This document shows positions 7,339 to 14,479 of a stretch of DNA of 64,000 bases, one piece after another; the stretch's first letter is position 1; every line of letters begins with the position of its first letter. Source of the stretch: Candidatus Peregrinibacteria bacterium (GTDB lineage: Bacteria; Patescibacteriota; Gracilibacteria; UBA1369; UM-FILTER-53-11); contig JACPMA010000017.1 of NCBI GenBank assembly GCA_016186205.1, forward strand, positions 62,001 to 126,000, written 5' to 3'. The notes beneath the pieces are model-generated. The model did not search any database, was not told the origin of the DNA, and was given only the letters and a program-made list of their open reading frames with translations. The position numbers were made by a program, and so were the translations under genes.

Positions 7339-7951
7339 ACTGGCAAAGTACTTTTACTGGACCGGCGGTACCCTCCTCGCAGAGGAATATCTGCACCATC
7401 GCTTTTCAGAGGATCTTGATTTTTTCTCCGACCGGCTTTTTTTTGACGAGTATATAGCTGCACAAATCGCCGAACTCCGCCGGAAAACCGGAGCAAAGAG
7501 CGTGCAAGAGGTGAAGCGGCTTAATCGCCGGCAGTTTGTTTTTGAATATGGGAAACGACAGCTTAAAGTAGAATTTGTTTATTTCCCGTTCCCGCGATTC
7601 GATAAACGGCAACATTCGAAGTGCTGGAAAATCAATATTGATTCATTACGTGACATTGCGGCAAATAAAACGCACGCGGCCTTTGAACGAAACGAACCGA
7701 AGGACGTTTTTGATTTTTATTGGATTATTCAAAGAGGGCGATTTTCGCTTTTGCAGTGCGTAAAATTCGTCGAAAAAAAACTTGGCGTCAAGATTGACCC
7801 AGTGACCCTGATTGCAAAATTAATTGATGCGCTGCCTTCCCTTCAGAATTTAACTCCGCTCATTACCGATAAAAATCTTCTTCAACCGGAAAAAATGAAA
7901 AAGTATTTTGAGAAAAAAGCGCTTGCTTATCTCAAAAAAGAAATTCGGTAG
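7280..7951 (+). CDS. Nucleotidyltransferase AbiEii/AbiGii-type toxin
   Basis: 223 aa. YFYWTGGTLLAEEYLHHRFSEDLDFFS (residues about 24-50) is the nucleotidyltransferase signature of the AbiEii family: GG..LA......R.S.DLDFF, with the two metal-binding aspartates. A later K.E.VYFPF strand carries the third acidic position. Known AbiEii proteins are type IV toxins that transfer nucleotides to tRNA acceptor ends and block growth or phage multiplication. The ATG at 7280 lies within the preceding small gene, implying translational coupling. A second, unrelated AbiEi/AbiEii pair is at 34.6-35.9 kb. Confidence 0.87.
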   Translation: MKTLLDATQKKFLAAFQKSELAKYFYWTGGTLLAEEYLHHRFSEDLDFFSDRLFFDEYIAAQIAELRRKTGAKSVQEVKRLNRRQFVFEYGKRQLKVEFVYFPFPRFDKRQHSKCWKINIDSLRDIAANKTHAAFERNEPKDVFDFYWIIQRGRFSLLQCVKFVEKKLGVKIDPVTLIAKLIDALPSLQNLTPLITDKNLLQPEKMKKYFEKKALAYLKKEIR

Positions 7952-7957
7952 CTTATA

Positions 7958-8806
7958 TTAGCTATGTTTAAAATCTAAACACGCCGAATTGATACAGAAT
8001 CGTTTTCCGGTTTTTTCCTTTGGGCCGTCATCGAACACATGCCCAAGATGGCCTCCGCAATTTGCGCATGTGGCTTCAACGCGCAACATGCCGTGACTGC
8101 TATCATCGTGTAATTTTACTGCATCTGCTTTTACTGCATCCCAAAAACTCGGCCATCCGCTTCCGGAGTCATACTTCGTGTCCGATGAAAAAAGATTTGC
8201 ACCGCAGCCGGCACATACATACATTCCTTTTTCGTGATGTTTATAAAATTTGCCGGTAAAAGCAGTTTCCGTGCCTTTCTCTCGGAGTATGCGGTATTGC
8301 TCCGGCGTAAGTTTTTCTTTCCAGTATTTTTCGTCTTGCGGCATACCTCCGCGTTTTATCAAATACTTTTGGTGATATTCTTCGGCTCGATAAAATTGAG
8401 CAACAGGCGTAATTTCCGTAACAATCGGCAATTTCCACTTTCCTAATTTTTCTAAAGCGGCTTTCGATTCTTCCGCAGCCGTCTTTTGCTCCGGCGTGTG
8501 ATAAAAAATCACAGAGCGATATTGATCGCCGATGTCCGGCCCTTGCCTGTTTTTTGTAGTCGGGTTATGGGAATTCCAAAAAACATCCAGAAGTTTTTCG
8601 TAGGAAATTTTTGCGGGATCATATTGAATTTGTACCGTCTCTGCATGGCCAGTTGTATGACTGCACACATCTTCATAGGTAGGATTTTGCAGAATGCCGC
8701 CCATGTAGCCGACAGCAGTTTCTTTTATGCCGGGCAATTTGCGAAACACCTCTTCAACTCCCCAGAAACATCCAGCGCCAAATGTTGCATATGATATATT
8801 ATACAT
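7958..8806 (-). CDS. msrAB: Bifunctional peptide methionine sulfoxide reductase MsrA/MsrB
   Basis: 282 aa from the ATG at 8806. Residues about 5-160 are MsrA ([13 protein letters not shown] with catalytic Cys13; S-sulfoxide reduction). Residues about 165-282 are MsrB (zinc CxxC pairs CAGCG and [13 protein letters not shown], and catalytic Cys271 in [12 protein letters not shown]-sulfoxide reduction). No signal peptide is visible, so it repairs oxidised methionine in the cytoplasm. The frame is open 10 codons further upstream. I chose 8806 because [16 protein letters not shown] matches MsrA N-termini and a TATACT lies exactly 6 nt upstream. It is divergent from the LUD protein gene, and the two promoters overlap (8813-8820). 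Confidence 0.95.
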   Translation of the reverse strand: MYNISYATFGAGCFWGVEEVFRKLPGIKETAVGYMGGILQNPTYEDVCSHTTGHAETVQIQYDPAKISYEKLLDVFWNSHNPTTKNRQGPDIGDQYRSVIFYHTPEQKTAAEESKAALEKLGKWKLPIVTEITPVAQFYRAEEYHQKYLIKRGGMPQDEKYWKEKLTPEQYRILREKGTETAFTGKFYKHHEKGMYVCAGCGANLFSSDTKYDSGSGWPSFWDAVKADAVKLHDDSSHGMLRVEATCANCGGHLGHVFDDGPKEKTGKRFCINSACLDFKHS

Positions 8807-8812
8807 GTGAAG

Positions 8813-8820
8813 AGTATAAT
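8813..8820. promoter_or_regulatory. Overlapping divergent -10 elements for msrAB and the LUD gene
   Basis: Minus strand TATACT (8818-8813) lies 6 nt from the msrAB ATG. Plus strand TATAAT (8815-8820) lies 18 nt from the ATG at 8839. The two hexamers share four bases, so only one polymerase can bind at a time. Confidence 0.55.
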
Positions 8821-8838
8821 TACCGTTTGAAAACAATT

Positions 8839-9456
8839 ATGCAATACGATGTCCTCGCATCGCAAGATGCAATTGATAAAACAATGAAGGCGCTCACTGG
8901 GCGCGGTTTGCTTCCAGAATCAGCCGCGTCCAGGACTGAAGCGCTTTCGAAAATCAAAGAACTTATTCCTGCAGGAGCGTCGATCTTGAACGGTTCCTCG
9001 CGTACGCTGGAGGAAATCGGTTTAGTTCAATATCTAAAAGATGGAAAGCACGGCTGGAATAATCTACATGAAGCCATTCTTGCAGAGAAGGATTCGGCCA
9101 AACAGGCAATTCTGCGCAAACAATCGGTACTGTCCGATTTTTATTTAGGAAGTGCACATGCCGTAGCGGAAACAGGGGAAATCGTAATTGCATCCAATTC
9201 GGGCAGCCAATTACCTCACCTTGTATTTACTTCGCCAAATATTATTCTTGTCATAGGCGCTCAAAAAATCACGCCAGATATTAATACGGCAATAGCTCGT
9301 GTCCGTGAGTATGTCTTACCGCTTGAAGATCAGCGTATGAAAAGCGTCGGTATGGGCGGAAGCTTCATTTCTAAGCTCCTGATCTTCGAGAAGGAACAGC
9401 CGTTCATGAATAGAAAAGTTCACATTCTGTTTGTGAATGAACGATTAGGATTCTAA
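8839..9456 (+). CDS. LUD domain protein (LutC/YkgG-like)
   Basis: 205 aa. The sequence shows the LUD (formerly DUF162) pattern: alternating segments SILNGSSRTLEEIG, ASNSGSQLPHLVFTSPNIILVIGAQKITPDINTAI, and a C-terminal strand. Family members include LutB/LutC of lactate utilisation, but single-domain proteins like this one have unknown substrates. Upstream of the ATG the frame is open to 8782, but that would overlap the msrAB start. No lutA or lutB neighbours are present, so a lactate role is not supported by context. Confidence 0.85.
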   Translation: MQYDVLASQDAIDKTMKALTGRGLLPESAASRTEALSKIKELIPAGASILNGSSRTLEEIGLVQYLKDGKHGWNNLHEAILAEKDSAKQAILRKQSVLSDFYLGSAHAVAETGEIVIASNSGSQLPHLVFTSPNIILVIGAQKITPDINTAIARVREYVLPLEDQRMKSVGMGGSFISKLLIFEKEQPFMNRKVHILFVNERLGF

Positions 9457-9557
9457 TTATTCCTCGCGCCTTAGCGTTTGCGCGCGACAGACTGTTTTTT
9501 ACGCCTCGCTAAACTCGCTCGGCGGCGCAAAATATGATTTCATCCTGTTTTGCGTGT
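9457..9557. other. Gap between LUD gene and tRNA-Ser
   Basis: About 100 bp with GC-rich short inverted stretches (GCGCGC, and CGCC/GGCG around 9512-9528) but no convincing gene, terminator T-tract or promoter. It may be decayed repeat sequence. Confidence 0.4.
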
Positions 9558-9647
9558 TGGCGGAGGGAGAGGGATTCGAACCCTCGAGACTATTGCTAGC
9601 CTACGCGCTTTCCAAGCGCGCGCACTCGGCCACTATGCGATCCCTCC
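9558..9647 (-). tRNA. tRNA-Ser (GGA)
   Basis: The minus strand folds as a 90-nt class II tRNA. The 7-bp acceptor stem is GGAGGGA/TCCCTCC. The anticodon loop is CTTGGAAAG with anticodon GGA, and there is a long variable arm (TAGGCTAGCAATAGTCTC region). The T loop is GGTTCGAATCC, the discriminator is G, and CCA is encoded. It reads UCC/UCU serine codons. Confidence 0.95.
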
Positions 9648-9737
9648 AATTTATAAGCTCAACTTCGTTCAGAACTGGCTGAGCCAGATTCTTCACTCGT
9701 TTCGCGCTCGCGCCGTGCGCTCGCAATAATGAAGAAC
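9648..9737 (+). repeat. tRNA-flush interspersed repeat, copy 1
   Basis: A 90-bp element beginning AATTTATAAGCTCAACTTCG and ending GAAGAAC. A copy roughly 80 percent identical, by eye, lies on the opposite strand at 47699-47788. This copy starts at the base next to the 5' end of the tRNA-Ser gene; the other starts at the base next to the CCA of tRNA-Arg. It contains the hairpin CTGGC-TGA-GCCAG and runs of CTCG/GCGC. The hairpin also occurs in the element at 54.4 kb. Confidence 0.75.
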
Positions 9738-9765
9738 CTATTTATAGCTGGAAATTTAAATAACG

Positions 9766-9824
9766 CCGCTATTATAGCGGTTAGACGGTGAAAATTACAG
9801 GTTAGAATTCACTCTTAAGAGTGA
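9766..9824. other. Two short perfect palindromes downstream of rpmB
   Basis: CCGCTATTATAGCGG (9766-9780) and TCACTCTTAAGAGTGA (9809-9824) lie in the 140-bp gap between the repeat and the end of rpmB. Neither is followed by a clear T-run on the rpmB strand. The second is placed where an rpmB terminator would be expected, but it could also be a protein-binding site. Confidence 0.4.
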
Positions 9825-9877
9825 TGGATTCGATAATGCATCCATATTGCAAGACAGCACTTTTAACCGGTTTTGTT

Positions 9878-10072
9878 TTATCTCGGTGCCTTCACCATAG
9901 TTCGCAAACACCCTGTGCAGATTTTTTTCAGCACGAGCTTTCCGGTCGCCGAGTCAAACACGCGTTTTTTCATGATATTCGGTTCAAACCGCCGGAGCGT
10001 CTTTATATTCGAGTGGCTCACACGATGCCCGACTGATGGTTTTTTTCCGCATTGTTCGCACACTTTGGCCAT
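9878..10072 (-). CDS. rpmB: Ribosomal protein bL28
   Basis: 64 aa starting MAKVCEQCGKKPSVGHRVSHSN, with the bL28 pattern: zinc-ribbon-like CxxC near the start and a second CTGC pair near the end (KKICTGCLRTM). The large-subunit protein sits near the E site. A TTG two codons upstream is possible, but the ATG at 10072 matches homologues. The minus-strand upstream has TATATT 14 nt before the start. It is a single gene, with no rpmG alongside as in many bacteria (rpmG is 4.2 kb away). Confidence 0.93.
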   Translation of the reverse strand: MAKVCEQCGKKPSVGHRVSHSNIKTLRRFEPNIMKKRVFDSATGKLVLKKICTGCLRTMVKAPR

Positions 10073-10112
10073 AGCCAACCTACCTTAATATAGAGTTTAT
10101 CTAAACGCAAGA

Positions 10113-10877
10113 TTAAGTGAGGAATCTTGCACGATGCTCTTCTGCAAATTGTCTATTTCCTATGATAATTTTCCTACTTTCTTGATCAAATATAATTACC
10201 CACGGTCCTACTCTATAAGAATCTTTTTCTTTAAGTTTATCTATTTTGCCGCCTTCGTCTCCTGCCCTAAGTGTTTTTTCTAACAAAGCCGTCACAGCTG
10301 GTCCGCATACGCCGGGCACTTCGCGTGAATCTAATTTAAAATCCATAACCGAAAAACCGGCTTCTGCTACGAGTTCTATATATTCATCCATAACATCCGG
10401 ACCTCGCAAAAATGCAAAAGTCCGTTCATCAGGGCTATATATCAATTTATGATTCGAAAAAGCATGCGTAAGTCTTGCGGTTAGATCTCTCTGCGCTTCT
10501 GCCCTATCCGGCTCGCGCTCAAAATCTCCGTAACGCCCTACATCTCTCTCCGATTGATCATCGCCATGATCTGTTCTTGCAGTCGCAAGCGCTTCTTTTC
10601 TTACAGTATCCCTATATATTGTAAGACTTGGTTCATCAAGCCTAAAACGTTTTGGATGAAGTGGAACTGCAAATCTATTAACGCCAAATTGCGTTTGCAA
10701 AGTATTATTGGCACCAATCATTAAACGACCGTCTTCCATATCGCCACTCGCCAATACTTGAGTGGTATCGACGACTTGCAGCCTTACCCCGGGATGACTT
10801 TTTAAAAATTGAATCAGGCAATTTGCATCCTGCGGAGAAAGAGATTCATTCGGTCCTTCAGCATCATTAATTGGCAT
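10113..10877 (-). CDS. Hypothetical protein
   Basis: 254 aa, no family recognised. It is soluble, with a charged low-complexity middle (ARTDHGDDQSERDVGRYGDFEREPDRAEAQ; residues about 98-128, given in part). That separates an N-terminal alpha/beta region from a C-terminal one ending SRKIIIGNRQFAEEHRARFLT. The promoter is unusually good: TTGACA, 18 nt, TAATAT, then 9 nt to the ATG. It is divergent from the M50 protease gene, with only 59 bp between the starts. Confidence 0.72.
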   Translation of the reverse strand: MPINDAEGPNESLSPQDANCLIQFLKSHPGVRLQVVDTTQVLASGDMEDGRLMIGANNTLQTQFGVNRFAVPLHPKRFRLDEPSLTIYRDTVRKEALATARTDHGDDQSERDVGRYGDFEREPDRAEAQRDLTARLTHAFSNHKLIYSPDERTFAFLRGPDVMDEYIELVAEAGFSVMDFKLDSREVPGVCGPAVTALLEKTLRAGDEGGKIDKLKEKDSYRVGPWVIIFDQESRKIIIGNRQFAEEHRARFLT

Positions 10878-10924
10878 ACAGTCTTCATATTAATAAAATA
10901 AAAAAGATTTTGTCAACAGTATGA

Positions 10925-10937
10925 TATACTCCGGCCG
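10925..10937 (+). promoter_or_regulatory. Extended -10 with leaderless GTG start
   Basis: TGA-TATACT (TATACT at 10925-10930) carries the TGn extension. It is followed by 6 nt (CCGGCC) and GTG at 10937. Transcription would start at the GTG itself. Confidence 0.6.
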
Positions 10938-11566
10938 TGATCGATCTTCTTTCCATTATCATCGCCATCGTATTTTGCGTAACAATTCACGAATTTTGCC
11001 ATGCGTGGATGGCGAATCGTTTGGGAGATCCGACCGCGCGCGTTTTCGGGCGTTTGAGCCTCAATCCTTTGCGGCATTTTGACCTTGTCGGAACGCTTTC
11101 GCTCATTTTTTTCGGCATCGGTTGGGGCAAGCCGGTGCCGTATAATGAAGAAAATTTACGTTCACCCAAGCGCGATGGCGCTTTGATTGCTCTTGCCGGA
11201 CCGATTTCGAATTTGCTCACTGCGATTGTTTTTGCAATTCCTTTAAAATATTTGAGCGATACCGGTTTTCGCACATTCCCGCTCTATAACCTCATATATT
11301 TTTTGTTTAATTTCAGCGTAGTTCTTTTTGCGCTGAATGTGCTTCCGTTTCCGCCGTTTGACGGCTCGAAAATCATCGGTCTTTTTGTGCCGCGGCGTTT
11401 TCACCGCGCCTACGAAATTTATTTGAAAGAAGGCGTAAAATACATCATTATTTTTATTCTTTTTGATGTGTTTGTGCTGGAGAGGTCATTTAATTTTTCA
11501 GTTTTAGGCTCGGTTTTAGGCAAGATGGTTTTTTGGATCAAGGCGATTATTTACGCTGGGACGTGA
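10937..11566 (+). CDS. Site-2 protease family (M50) membrane metalloprotease
   Basis: 209 aa, GTG start. HEFCH at residues 18-22 is the zinc-binding HExxH in the first transmembrane segment. NVLPFPPFDGSKI (about 135-147) carries the second zinc ligand (the NxxPxPxxDG motif). Overall it matches the short YwhC-type rhomboid-like M50 group, with about five membrane segments and no PDZ domain. It probably cleaves membrane-embedded substrates; the target is unknown. The 3' end overlaps the convergent methyltransferase gene by 20 bp. Confidence 0.9.
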   Translation: MIDLLSIIIAIVFCVTIHEFCHAWMANRLGDPTARVFGRLSLNPLRHFDLVGTLSLIFFGIGWGKPVPYNEENLRSPKRDGALIALAGPISNLLTAIVFAIPLKYLSDTGFRTFPLYNLIYFLFNFSVVLFALNVLPFPPFDGSKIIGLFVPRRFHRAYEIYLKEGVKYIIIFILFDVFVLERSFNFSVLGSVLGKMVFWIKAIIYAGT

Positions 11567-12101
11567 CTTGTATTTGATAGCCGAAATAATACAAAAATAT
11601 CCGCGCCCATTTTCTACGTATCTCAAGCCGATGGGTATGTACAAATTGCTCGATGTCCCTTTGTGTGATTGTGTTTGGCGGATGTGAAGCTAAACCGCAT
11701 AAGTTTGTAAGCTTTACCATGAAGCGATAAGGTTCAGATAATAAAATAAGTCCACCTGGCTTTGTGCATCTTAAAGCCTCTTCCAGCGCTCGTCGAAAAT
11801 CATTAATGTGGTGCAAAACTCTCAAAAATACAACTACATCAAATTCATCGTTACCAAATGGCAAATCCGTAGCCGATGCTAACAAGTCTAAATTCGGGAA
11901 GTGCTCAATATCTACATTAACAATTTCTCCTGCTGGCTGTCCGAGCAATTCATCAGTGAGATTTGTACGGCCAGCCCCGACGTTTAATATCCTTTTATCC
12001 CGTAAGTCGAGACCTGATACCAAAGCGCCTACTTCTTTTTTTCTTTGAGTAGCCCAGTATCGTGATTCTATAACAGTTCTTTCCAGTGCTTTTAGCGGCA
12101 T
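11547..12101 (-). CDS. Class I SAM-dependent methyltransferase
   Basis: 184 aa. Motif I is ILNVGAGRTNLTDELL (normally E/DxGxGxG; here NVGAG), motif II is VNVDIEHFPNLD, then SATDLPFGNDEFDVVVFLRVLHHI and LRCTKPGGLILLSEPYRF. This is the usual Methyltransf_11 layout. The substrate is unknown. TATAAT (12115-12110) lies 8 nt before the ATG, so the mRNA probably has almost no leader. Confidence 0.85.
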   Translation of the reverse strand: MPLKALERTVIESRYWATQRKKEVGALVSGLDLRDKRILNVGAGRTNLTDELLGQPAGEIVNVDIEHFPNLDLLASATDLPFGNDEFDVVVFLRVLHHINDFRRALEEALRCTKPGGLILLSEPYRFMVKLTNLCGLASHPPNTITQRDIEQFVHTHRLEIRRKWARIFLYYFGYQIQVTSQRK

Positions 12102-12139
12102 AAGAAGCGATTATAGCAGTAAAGCGCGATTGCTCCCAC

Positions 12140-12155
12140 GTCCGTACGTACAGAC
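12140..12155. repeat. Near-palindrome GTCCGTACGTACAGAC
   Basis: A 16-bp near-perfect palindrome that recurs as a perfect one (GTCTGTACGTACAGAC) at 32828-32843 at the start of folK. It lies upstream of the methyltransferase gene, in the 230-bp gap 12102-12334. That gap also contains the small hairpins GCGAA-AACAG-TTCGC and GGCTT-AAGA-AAGCC but no other gene. Confidence 0.5.
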
Positions 12156-12239
12156 ATAAATTGTCACATTATTTCATCAAGTCAAAAACCATCCTGGGAC
12201 GGCATAGGTTTTTTAGCGAAAACAGTTCGCATAAGAATC

Positions 12240-12258
12240 TGTGCACGTGCACACTTTT
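12240..12258. repeat. Motif TGTGCACGTGCACACTTTT
   Basis: It contains the 12-bp palindrome GTGCACGTGCAC. A close relative, TGTACACATGCACACTTTT, is at 24219-24237, upstream of the arginine-methyltransferase-like gene. Its function is unknown; it could be a regulator site or a small repeat. Confidence 0.4.
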
Positions 12259-12334
12259 GCTATCGTTTTTTGGCTTAAGAAAGCCGTTTTGATTTCGAAA
12301 ATCGCATAATCTAGAGTCGATCAAAGCAACTTTC

Positions 12335-12547
12335 TTAAGACTCTGCAATACATCTTTCTTGAATCACGCAGAAAAAAAGTTCATCATCTGAAGCCCAATA
12401 GAAAACTCTGTGGTGTTCGTTGGCCCACTGCATACGAACTCTTCCTATCACACTAAGGGAGTCTGAATATTCACCCACTTTGGTGGCTGGATGAAGACAC
12501 CCACCTGCAGTTACAGAGATTCCGTATCTCCTGGGCTCACACGACAT
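12335..12547 (-). CDS. Small hypothetical protein
   Basis: 70 aa from an ATG (MSCEPRRYGISVTAGGCLHP), rich in charged and aromatic residues (RMQWANEHHRVFYWASDDELFFCVIQE). No family recognised. It is the only open frame of reasonable composition in this 500-bp gap. A TAATAC lies 14 nt upstream. It could be a real small gene or a chance frame. Confidence 0.4.
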   Translation of the reverse strand: MSCEPRRYGISVTAGGCLHPATKVGEYSDSLSVIGRVRMQWANEHHRVFYWASDDELFFCVIQERCIAES

Positions 12548-12637
12548 TATGGAGTTTTTTCGTATTACTAAACTCGATTTCGCACAAATTTAGTTTTCTG
12601 TTAAAATTCCACCCGCTTTGTTCTTTAAAGTAAGCAT

Positions 12638-12713
12638 GCCGCGATAGCTCAGCTGGTAGAGCACGTCCATGGTAAGGACGGGGTCACGGGTTCAATTCCC
12701 GTTCGCGGCTCCA
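12638..12713 (+). tRNA. tRNA-Thr (GGT)
   Basis: 76 nt folding as a standard cloverleaf: acceptor GCCGCGA/TCGCGGC, D arm TAGCTCAGCTGGTAGAGCA, anticodon stem CGTCC/GGACG with loop ATGGTAA (anticodon GGT), T arm ACGGGTTCAATTCCCGT, discriminator T and encoded CCA. Confidence 0.96.
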
Positions 12714-12729
12714 TTCGATATTGTCCATT

Positions 12730-13362
12730 CTATTTGTTTTTATAATAAGCGATTTGATCCATGCCCGGCGCTTTACCGGCGGCAATTTTTATAATAAGAT
12801 CGGCAACTTGTTCCGCAGTCGGTTCGCCGCCGTTTGTTCCATAATGCTCGAGGTCATGCGGCAACGGAATTCCAAATTGTTCTTCTAGCGCATCTCGCAC
12901 TTGAGTCCAAGTTACATCGGCATCCTGTATAAGCGCATCGGCATAAATAATGACATTGTCTCGCGTTGTTTTCTTCCCATTTATTTCTATGATGCCTTTC
13001 GTTAAAATCCGCATTTCCGTAGGGGCGGTTTCCGGCAGCGGCCGTAAAGGCATGCGCCATAATTTTGCAGCTTCCGGTTCTTGAGTGAAATCCACCGGTG
13101 GTGTTTTGCCTGCAGTAGCAGCTCTGTCCATAGCGCGTGTGCCGGTTTTCGCCTGCTGTGCGCCCTTAGCGCGCAGCGCATCAAGTTCTTTTTGCATGTC
13201 CGGAGTTAAAAGCCCGACTGCTTCAATGGACTCTAATTTTAAAAGCGCATCTCGATCCGCATCCGAATTTTGGCCACCGCTACCTTGACGATCTTTTTCA
13301 GGAGTTTCTGTTTTAAAAATAAATCGCGTTTCACCGATAATAAAATTGAATTTTTGTATCAT
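12730..13362 (-). CDS. Hypothetical protein
   Basis: 210 aa, no family recognised. It has a short N-terminal beta segment (MIQKFNFIIGETRFIFKTE), a polar linker (QGSGGQNSDADRD), a helical middle, and a C-terminal alpha/beta region of about 100 residues (MRILTKGIIEINGKKTTRDN...). It is divergent from the unknown gene at 13479 across a very AT-rich 116-bp region, which suggests a shared control region. Confidence 0.68.
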   Translation of the reverse strand: MIQKFNFIIGETRFIFKTETPEKDRQGSGGQNSDADRDALLKLESIEAVGLLTPDMQKELDALRAKGAQQAKTGTRAMDRAATAGKTPPVDFTQEPEAAKLWRMPLRPLPETAPTEMRILTKGIIEINGKKTTRDNVIIYADALIQDADVTWTQVRDALEEQFGIPLPHDLEHYGTNGGEPTAEQVADLIIKIAAGKAPGMDQIAYYKNK

Positions 13363-13478
13363 AATATTTATTTATTAATTTTTAGGCTGTATGTATTATT
13401 TTAACATAAAAATATCTAATAGGCAAATTAAATATTTTGATTTCATTTGTTATTTAACAATATAATTTGCTTCCTTTT

Positions 13479-14201
13479 ATGGAAGCATTGCGAGAAACAA
13501 CTCATCTGGACGCAAAAACATTTAAACGGCTCGTAATTAAAGCTTGCGGTCCGGAAGCAAAAAGGTTTAAAGCTTTGGGCGAATTAAGAATTGGCGAAAA
13601 ACGTACATTTCTTATTTGCGATAGAACTAGAGGAGATCATTGCAGAATCGAAGGAACTGTTGTTGGTTTTCAAGATGCAGGAGCTTCGACGGACGTTGGA
13701 GATTTTGGCATGCAGGTCCGCGATCCGGTTTTTGATTTTACTATTTTTCATCCGGATGGAACTACAGAGTCATTGAAGAATGCGTTAATAAGTGACCAGA
13801 AAATTTTTGAAGTAAAAGTTTTTCGGAAGCCGACGGAAGCAGATTGGGAGGCCCGTAGCAGGCGCATAGAATCTATGTGCGATGAGGATGACGACGAGGA
13901 AGACGAAGAAATGGTGGCTATGACAGTGCCGTTTCCAAAAGGAACTTTGGTGGCCACGCGGACATTTATGCCAGGCGGCATGCAACAGAATATTATGATG
14001 GCGTACGACGGAGCTATTGAAGACCGTGTCGTTTTAAGAAATCTTCCAAAAGGTCAGCAGCCATCTGAAGAGATACGGCAAATGGCAGACGCTTTATGCT
14101 TATCTCTTGACGCAATCGTTCCTGGCAAAGGAAAGGGGAGAGCCGTGAAAGCTTTACGTACTATTACAGGACGTAGAGTCCGAACCGCGCTTGCGGGATA
14201 A
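13479..14201 (+). CDS. Hypothetical protein
   Basis: 240 aa, no family recognised. It is soluble, with a beta-rich N-terminal half (ELRIGEKRTFLICDRTRGDHCRIEGTVVGFQD), an acidic stretch of 10-11 D/E residues at about 135-146 (CDEDDDEEDEEM), and a basic C-terminus (GKGKGRAVKALRTITGRRVRTALAG). The ATG at 13479 follows a TATAAT (13461-13466) by 12 nt. An in-frame TTG at 13467 is less likely because it abuts the -10. Acidic and basic tails together suggest nucleic-acid or ribosome contact, but that is only a guess. Confidence 0.7.
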   Translation: MEALRETTHLDAKTFKRLVIKACGPEAKRFKALGELRIGEKRTFLICDRTRGDHCRIEGTVVGFQDAGASTDVGDFGMQVRDPVFDFTIFHPDGTTESLKNALISDQKIFEVKVFRKPTEADWEARSRRIESMCDEDDDEEDEEMVAMTVPFPKGTLVATRTFMPGGMQQNIMMAYDGAIEDRVVLRNLPKGQQPSEEIRQMADALCLSLDAIVPGKGKGRAVKALRTITGRRVRTALAG

Positions 14202-14267
14202 AAATTACACGGAGGCGCGCGGGCTCTTGCTACCGATAGTTTTTGTGCTACACTTGGCAAGCAATTT

Positions 14268-14441
14268 ATGGCCAAAGCAAAATTTATCATCGCGCACTTT
14301 CGTTGCACCGTCTGCCGCACGCCGAGCAAAACCACTAAACACGGCAAAAAACCGCTTAAAGAAATGAAAAAGTTTTGCCGGAAGTGTCGGAAACATACTC
14401 TTCAAAAGCCGAAGGATATTAAGAAGCCGGCGAAGCAGTGA
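14268..14441 (+). CDS. rpmG: Ribosomal protein bL33
   Basis: 57 aa, starting MAKAKFIIAHFRCTVCRTPS and containing KFCRKCRKHTLQKPK. The two CxxC pairs (CTVC, CRKC) and the KYC.rCRkHTlhke-like ending are the zinc-binding bL33 signature. It is a large-subunit component near the E site. A promoter is visible: TTGCTA, 16 nt, TACACT, then 13 nt to the ATG. The upstream gene ends 66 bp earlier. Confidence 0.92.
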   Translation: MAKAKFIIAHFRCTVCRTPSKTTKHGKKPLKEMKKFCRKCRKHTLQKPKDIKKPAKQ

Positions 14442-14479
14442 GTGGTTTATTGTTAGTAGTTTGTAGATATTAGAAGAAC

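Noticed and set aside
8839-9456. Lactate utilisation operon (lutABC)
   Set aside because: Only a single LUD-domain gene is present. The lutA and lutB partners are missing.
9809-9824. Rho-independent terminator of rpmB
   Set aside because: A perfect palindrome, but no T-run follows on the rpmB strand and the stem has no loop. Listed only as a palindrome.
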